Shown: one piece after another, positions 59,387-64,000 of the stretch | Position numbering within the stretch: the stretch's first letter is position 1 | How the letters are laid out: the number at the start of each line of letters is the position of its first letter | Source: Salisapilia sapeloensis | Taxonomy: Eukaryota; Oomycota; Peronosporomycetes; Peronosporales; Salisapiliaceae | DNA: 64,000 nucleotides | Assembly (NCBI GenBank): GCA_023334545.1 | Contig: JAADVB010000005.1 | Coordinates: 112,279 to 176,278, forward strand | Direction of reading: 5' to 3' | Made by a program: the position numbers and the translations under genes | The notes under the pieces: model-generated | What the model was told of the DNA's origin: nothing | The model's input: the letters and a program-made list of their open reading frames with translations, nothing else | Databases searched by the model: none

Positions 59387-62300
59387 TCATGAAAATGTAT
59401 GATATTCCACTTGAGTCGTCCACCACGTATAGAACGCTTTCCACTCGACATACCCTGTCTTCTCCGGATCGAGTTGCTTCATAGCCTCTATTAAACGCCT
59501 GGCACTCCAACCACTGCCAAGATTCTGTGCTAAAACAATAAAATCAGAATACTGTAATCGATCGCCGCAGCTTTCGTCGATATTCCTGGACTTCTTGGAA
59601 ATACCTGCATAGGCATGAAATGTTTCCCATAACCTCTCTCGCTTGGCTAACGTCGTCAATTCCTTCACGACAGCAAGCGATAGTCGATGACTGATCTTAC
59701 TCAAGTCGTAACGTTCTTGAATCTTTTGCCGTTCGCTTAGTCCCAACCCGGCATACTCTTGTTCTACCCAGTAGGGGACCACTGCATCTTCATGAACCAT
59801 TGATGGTTTTGCAACAGCAGGAATAGATATTGAATCCGACACTATCTTTGCCGCTTTGACTGATGCAATGGTAGCATCAGCAGTAGAGATTACATCGACT
59901 ATGCCTGTTGGCTTGACTGTTTTGACCTTATGTAGTGTCTGTGTGAGTAAAGGTGAAGGCGGTGTAGGCTCAACTGTAATACTATGCTCGGTGAAAGCAG
60001 AAATCCTTTTTTCCTTTTCATCAATGGCATTCGTCTTGATAGGAGCTCGCTCTCTTAGTTCAGCTGCATATAAAGAAGACGCTGCTTGACCGTAGGCAAT
60101 TCGCCGTTGACGGAGGTAGTTTGGTGAGCAAGTTGCTCTATTAAAAGATGATTGTGTTCTCTGCTTCCTTGCAGGAGAAACAGGAGATGATCCACTGCGT
60201 GCTTTACGTGGTGGCGAAGGAGTAGTATTCGAGGTCTTGTTGGCACTGGATGCTTTCAAATTATGCTTCGAAGTAGCAGCTCGCTTATGACGCATTTCAT
60301 TAAGTCGTAGTTTTTGCAAACTATTTTCCACATACGCTTCTTCGCAATCCTGTAACCTCATACGAACACTTTCACAATGAGCGTTTTTATCGTGCATTTG
60401 CTTCCGTCTCATTATCTCTTCGACCATAACCTTTCGCTGAAGTCTCTCTTCCTCGTCTCTTAGTTTTTGTTCTAGCGCATTGCGCTGGTTTTCTATTTCC
60501 ATGTGCCATCTACAATGGCATCAGAGATAACATTTGGTCATGGTAGTATGTTCAAATATAAACTCACCGATTATTCCTTTGCTTCGATTTACTTCGATGC
60601 GCGCATTTCGAAATATACTCCTGACGAAGGCGTTTATGAGACTCTTCATCTAACTCTTCCTCTGTCGGCATGGACAAGTTATTGGAACGTACTTTGCATA
60701 TTGAAGCTTGCCTTGCTTTTTTCACTTCACAGTTTAACTTATGAATCAAGTCTTCTGTTCCGACAATGTTTTTCTCTTCAGTATTGACGGCAAGCTCCAA
60801 TAGTGAGGTGACCAAATCTCCTTTTGTGATGTCAGGCAAGTGGTCTTGGATATGATCTAAGGTTGTAAATTCTAAAGAAGTTGTATCTATATTGCTTGCT
60901 TGGGTTGATCCCAACACTTGAATGCTGCTAGAGTTTTCAATGCATGGAGTGTGCCATTTTTTGCAGGTTTTATTCCATTCGATCAAGAAAGAGCACCAGT
61001 TTGATGCATAAATATTTCGTGGAGGCAAGTTAAGAATACTAAGCCATGGCTTGGTAACAATTTCCTTAGTTGAAAGATGAGTCCACTCCTCCACATTGCA
61101 ATCAGAGTAAAGTCCTTGACGAATCTGTGTAACTTGAGCTTTTAACTCTCGAGGTAATGATTCATGGGCTAATATGGCGCTTACGAACGTAGCTTCCCAT
61201 GCATTCATTTCCAAATTGCTCAATCTTGACTCGCTGCTACTAGTGGGTCTCCACTGCAGTGTTGAATATAGTTCATGTAAGTTTTTCAGCGTTTTGACAC
61301 CAAACGCATGAACTAGCTTGCTTTGTAACAATTTAGTGCATGCCCAAAGTTTAATTTCTGGCCAAGTCACCATAGCATCTAAGTTCGAACTGCCTCCATT
61401 ATCAATGCGGGAATTGTCAATAGAAGTCCTTTGATCGGGTAAAGGCGGCTTGTTTGATGTCGACCCAAACATTGATCCCTCATAGCAAAAGAGATCCTTA
61501 TTCAAAAACCTAGACAAAGATTCGTCTTTCTGTAGGTTTGATACGAACTCGTGCAGTGAAGTTACCGTTTCTCCTCTTTCATTTTTCTCTAAGATGCAAC
61601 TATCGTAGTGCTCTTGAACATCCTGCATGACTTTAACAGAAGCTTTGTCTTGTATAGGATGGAAAACGTTATCCAGGACACTTTCTACATTAATTTTAAG
61701 TTTACGATGAAGCTGTACAAGGTAGAAGCCGATTAAGCAATTCTTCGGGTCTGCTCGTAACGACCCATTTGCGATATCCGTGCCTCCAAGTGATGGATAT
61801 GTCCAGCAAGCGGACAAAGGTTCATTTTGTTTATTTGAGAAGCAAAATGAACATACTTCTTCATAGATAGACTTGTAATGTGACCTGATAAACGACTGCA
61901 GTACGTCATTCTTCCTGTTTATCGTATTGTATTCATCTTCTTTAGCGACTGTATCGCGGTAACGTTGCGGCATTGCAAAAATATGGATCCATCCTACGGA
62001 CGCTCCATCGCTATGTTTGACTATCTCCTGTTGGTTCTGTTCATGTAGGTATGCGCATCGGCATATAAGTTGAGCAGCTTTTATGCGAACCATAACGTTG
62101 CCACTGTACAGATCTTGTAAGACGACTTTAATAAGAGGCTGATGGTGAGAGGCTTTCGACCAATCTGGTGTTGAAAATAATGCTCGCCCGACCTCTTTCT
62201 GTCCTTCTTTTGACACCTGACAACGTCTAGCTAGTTCTCTGTAAGCAGGTAGTCGATCCTCTTCGATGCCTGATGAAATTTGACGGCAGATTTCAACTGG

Positions 62301-62438
62301 TGTGGAGTCGCCATTGAAATACGCTGCGAGAGATTTTTGCTCATGACTAAAACCTTGGAGTTTGGAACTCATGATGTGTTTGATGCTTCGTAGCCAAAAA
62401 TAAACCACTGCAAGTATCTTCTTTCCTGAAGTATCCAT
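59387..62438 (-). CDS. Large protein with C-terminal EF-hand-like unit, function unknown
   Basis: Two exons (62438-60568, 60509-59387), 997 aa; the join (CG|A) puts RWHMEIENQRNAL after KSKQRNNR and removes both stops. Residues about 25-190 are helical with an armadillo/VHS-like stretch (LIKVVLQDLYSGNVMVRIKAAQLICRCAYLHEQNQQEI). The middle is polar. Residues about 610-720 form a charged coiled coil (MEIENQRNALEQKLRDEEERLQRKVMVEEIMRRKQM). The last 60 residues hold an EF-hand-like unit (EAMKQLDPEKTGYVEWKAFYTWW); the loop D-P-E-K-T-G-Y-V-E-W-K-A lacks the usual acid at position 12, so Ca2+ binding is doubtful. An in-frame ATG at 62375 (MSSKLQ) is an alternative start. I do not recognise the family. 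Confidence 0.7.
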
Positions 62439-63060
62439 AGAAAGCTATCTGCGACAACGGTTTGTCAAATAGCTACGTTCTATTTCAGACTTGCCATCTT
62501 ATCGGATAGTATGCAATTATTCTAATCAACAGCATTTAGATGACCTACGTACGAAGGGAAACGTTTCATTAAGGCTCTCTTTCACACCAAAATATTGCGT
62601 ACAAGTCAGGTTTTCATTGCTATCGAAGCGGGCGGGTTAGACTTAAGATGATATGCAATTCATTTCTTACCTCAAGCACCCATCACGGCACTGTCAATGC
62701 ATTACACGTCGTGTAATCACTCAAGAACAGTCGGTCCATCTGTACTACCATGGCAGCACCGCACACAACTTTTGTCAATCTGACCTCGGCTTCAGACGAG
62801 CAATAAAACCAATTCTTTCTCTAATATCAAGCATGCAGATCTATATGCTTGTCATTTACCAATTAACCAAGATAAAGAGATAAAAACTTATCCCGACCAT
62901 GCATTACAGAGCTATCCGAGTGTACCAATCAAAAATATCAAAATGTCAATTCACACGTCCAGCATATTACGTGATCAGCAGGTCTATCCCATCGAAGCGC
63001 ATCAGCTCACTCACTTTCGAATTTGACACTCGCCTCGACAATCCGAAGTAGTTTATCAAG
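62439..63060. promoter_or_regulatory. Divergent intergenic region
   Basis: 622 AT-rich bases between the EF-hand gene (-) and WrbA (+). It holds both promoters. One 76-codon frame (62653-62883) has no recognisable content and is probably chance. Confidence 0.45.
63010..63024 (+). promoter_or_regulatory. Candidate oomycete-type initiator element
   Basis: CTCACTTTCGAATTT lies 37 bases before the WrbA ATG. It is a close fit to the oomycete initiator plus flanking AATTT block. Similarity only. Confidence 0.4.
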
Positions 63061-63663
63061 ATGCCTCGAGTCGCCGTTATCTACTACTCCATGTATGGCC
63101 ACGTTGCCAAATTAGCGGAAGCTGCCAAAAAAGGAGCCGACACCGTTGGAGGTATCACGACGAACATCTACCAAATGGCCGAGACGCTACCGGAAGACGT
63201 GCTTAATAAGATGGGCGCTCCTGCCAAGAAGGACTACCCAATTGCCACTCCAGACACGCTCAATGAAGCGGACGGTATCCTCTTCGGTATGCCCACGCGC
63301 TTTGGCTCGACACCTGCTCAGGTGCGAGCACTCTTTGATCAGTGCGGTGCTCTATGGGCCACTGGTGCCCTTACTGGCAAGCCCGCTGGCATCTTCTTCA
63401 GCACGGGAAGCCAGAATGGTGGTCAGGAAACAACTGCGTTGACGACGGTCCCGTTCTTGGCGCATCAAGGCATGATGTTCGTGCCGCTCGGTATGCGCGA
63501 TGGAAACTTGTCTAACATGACTGAAATCCACGGCGGCAGTCCTTACGGAGCAGGAACTATTGCCGGCTCGGATGGCTCTCGTCAACCGTCTGACATTGAG
63601 ATCAGTCTGGCAACGACACAAGGTAAGAGCTTTGCGGAGATTACCAAGAAGCTGGTACAGTAG
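63061..63663 (+). CDS. wrbA: WrbA-type NAD(P)H:quinone oxidoreductase (flavodoxin-like)
   Basis: One exon, 200 aa. The FMN loop SMYGHVAKLAEAAKKGA follows the first strand VAVIYYS; GILFGMPTRFGSTPAQVRALFDQ and GIFFSTGSQNGGQETTALTTVPFLAHQGMMFVPLG are diagnostic of WrbA. The C-terminal SPYGAGTIAGSDGSRQPSDIE is the conserved dinucleotide region. It carries out two-electron reduction of quinones, protecting against redox cycling. It forms tetramers in other species. No targeting signal is present. GC-rich codons suggest high expression. Confidence 0.97.
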   Translation: MPRVAVIYYSMYGHVAKLAEAAKKGADTVGGITTNIYQMAETLPEDVLNKMGAPAKKDYPIATPDTLNEADGILFGMPTRFGSTPAQVRALFDQCGALWATGALTGKPAGIFFSTGSQNGGQETTALTTVPFLAHQGMMFVPLGMRDGNLSNMTEIHGGSPYGAGTIAGSDGSRQPSDIEISLATTQGKSFAEITKKLVQ

Positions 63664-64000
63664 AAGGACACAGCAAAGCATCGGAGGGAGATGTAGATAC
63701 GCATAAACTTCCTAATACTTTTAGAATGAACCCGATTGTTCCTTTATCAGCAAGCTTTGTCGCATTGGGATTCATGATGATACTCGATAACTGACAGGCC
63801 TTAACGTGCATTAACGGATGGAGGGTCCAGCAGCAAATCTACCGGACAATATAAGGCAAGTATCCCCATTGCACGCTTGCGTAGAACACCGCAATCGATA
63901 CGAAAGACTCTGGTAGATCTGATTCATGGCGTGTTGAACGTCCGTTGCAGTCGTTTCCACTCGCTTTGTTCGCATGTGGAAACCTGATTCCACGATCCAG
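63664..64000. other. Region after WrbA to window end
   Basis: 337 bases after the last stop codon. It contains only short frames with no recognisable content. A gene beyond the window edge cannot be judged. Confidence 0.4.

Noticed and set aside
62653..62883. 76-codon frame in the WrbA upstream region
   Set aside because: No family resemblance, AT-rich composition and no supporting splice or promoter pattern.

Overview
The window is nuclear DNA from a eukaryote with a very compact genome. Genes alternate strands, are separated by tens to a few hundred bases, and many carry several introns of about 45-70 nt with GT(A)...AG borders. The gene content (a transmembrane PI4-kinase, MICAL and LRRC34/MORN/CDK20 flagellar-type genes, PX, TPS-TPP, an RF2-type mitochondrial release factor, copper Ctr transporters with YHS-like cysteine modules) and several start-proximal motifs resembling the oomycete core promoter (TCATT-type initiator followed by a T-rich block) point to an oomycete (stramenopile). 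The intron density and small spacers resemble white blister rusts (Albugo), but the genus is a guess. I found no rRNA, tRNA, transposon or CRISPR.

Layout. 1-9.6 kb: truncated PI4-kinase beta-like gene with a four-helix membrane N-terminus (-), FET-like RNA-binding protein (-), CDC50 flippase subunit (+), CDK20 kinase (+), degenerate GBP-like protein with PH domain (-). 9.6-17.2 kb: seven-exon WD40 gene (-), NAT9 acetyltransferase (-), TBC RabGAP (+). 17.2-25 kb: TVP15/COPI-associated membrane protein (-), SLC25A39/40 mitochondrial carrier with a 7-nt exon (+), rhodanese-dual specificity phosphatase (+), MORN protein (-), LRRC34-like protein (+), Bfr1-like protein (+). 25-31.3 kb: NDUFS4 (-), polytopic membrane protein (-), CAX exchanger (+), MsrA (-), CHID1 glycosidase-like protein (+).

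31.3-42.3 kb: trehalose-6-phosphate synthase/phosphatase (-), ERCC1 (+), a divergent pair of Ctr copper transporters, LysM protein (+), acidic two-helix membrane protein (-). 42.7-52.3 kb: MICAL monooxygenase (+), membrane diacylglycerol kinase (+), mitochondrial RF2 (-), pseudo-astacin ectoprotein (+). 52.4-64 kb: two adjacent mitochondrial helical-repeat proteins (-), RidA (+), SET protein (-), small SMIM4-like protein (+), HAD-like/Alba-like protein (-), PX protein with a broken 5' model (+), large EF-hand protein (-), WrbA flavodoxin (+).

Most genes are housekeeping. Functional themes are phosphoinositide/lipid signalling (PI4K, DGK, CDC50, PX), mitochondria (NDUFS4, carrier, RF2, helical-repeat proteins, SMIM4-like), flagellum-associated families (CDK20, MORN, LRRC34, possibly the WD40/EF-hand gene) and copper import. 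The most unusual items are the catalytic-Glu-less astacin, the 7-nt micro-exon that completes the carrier signature, the head-to-head Ctr pair with extra metal-binding modules, the MICAL with a repeated FLA motif, the membrane-fused PI4-kinase and the PX plus LAMTOR1-like architecture. Exon borders were assigned by hand from reading-frame continuity, splice dinucleotides and family resemblance; no searches were run.
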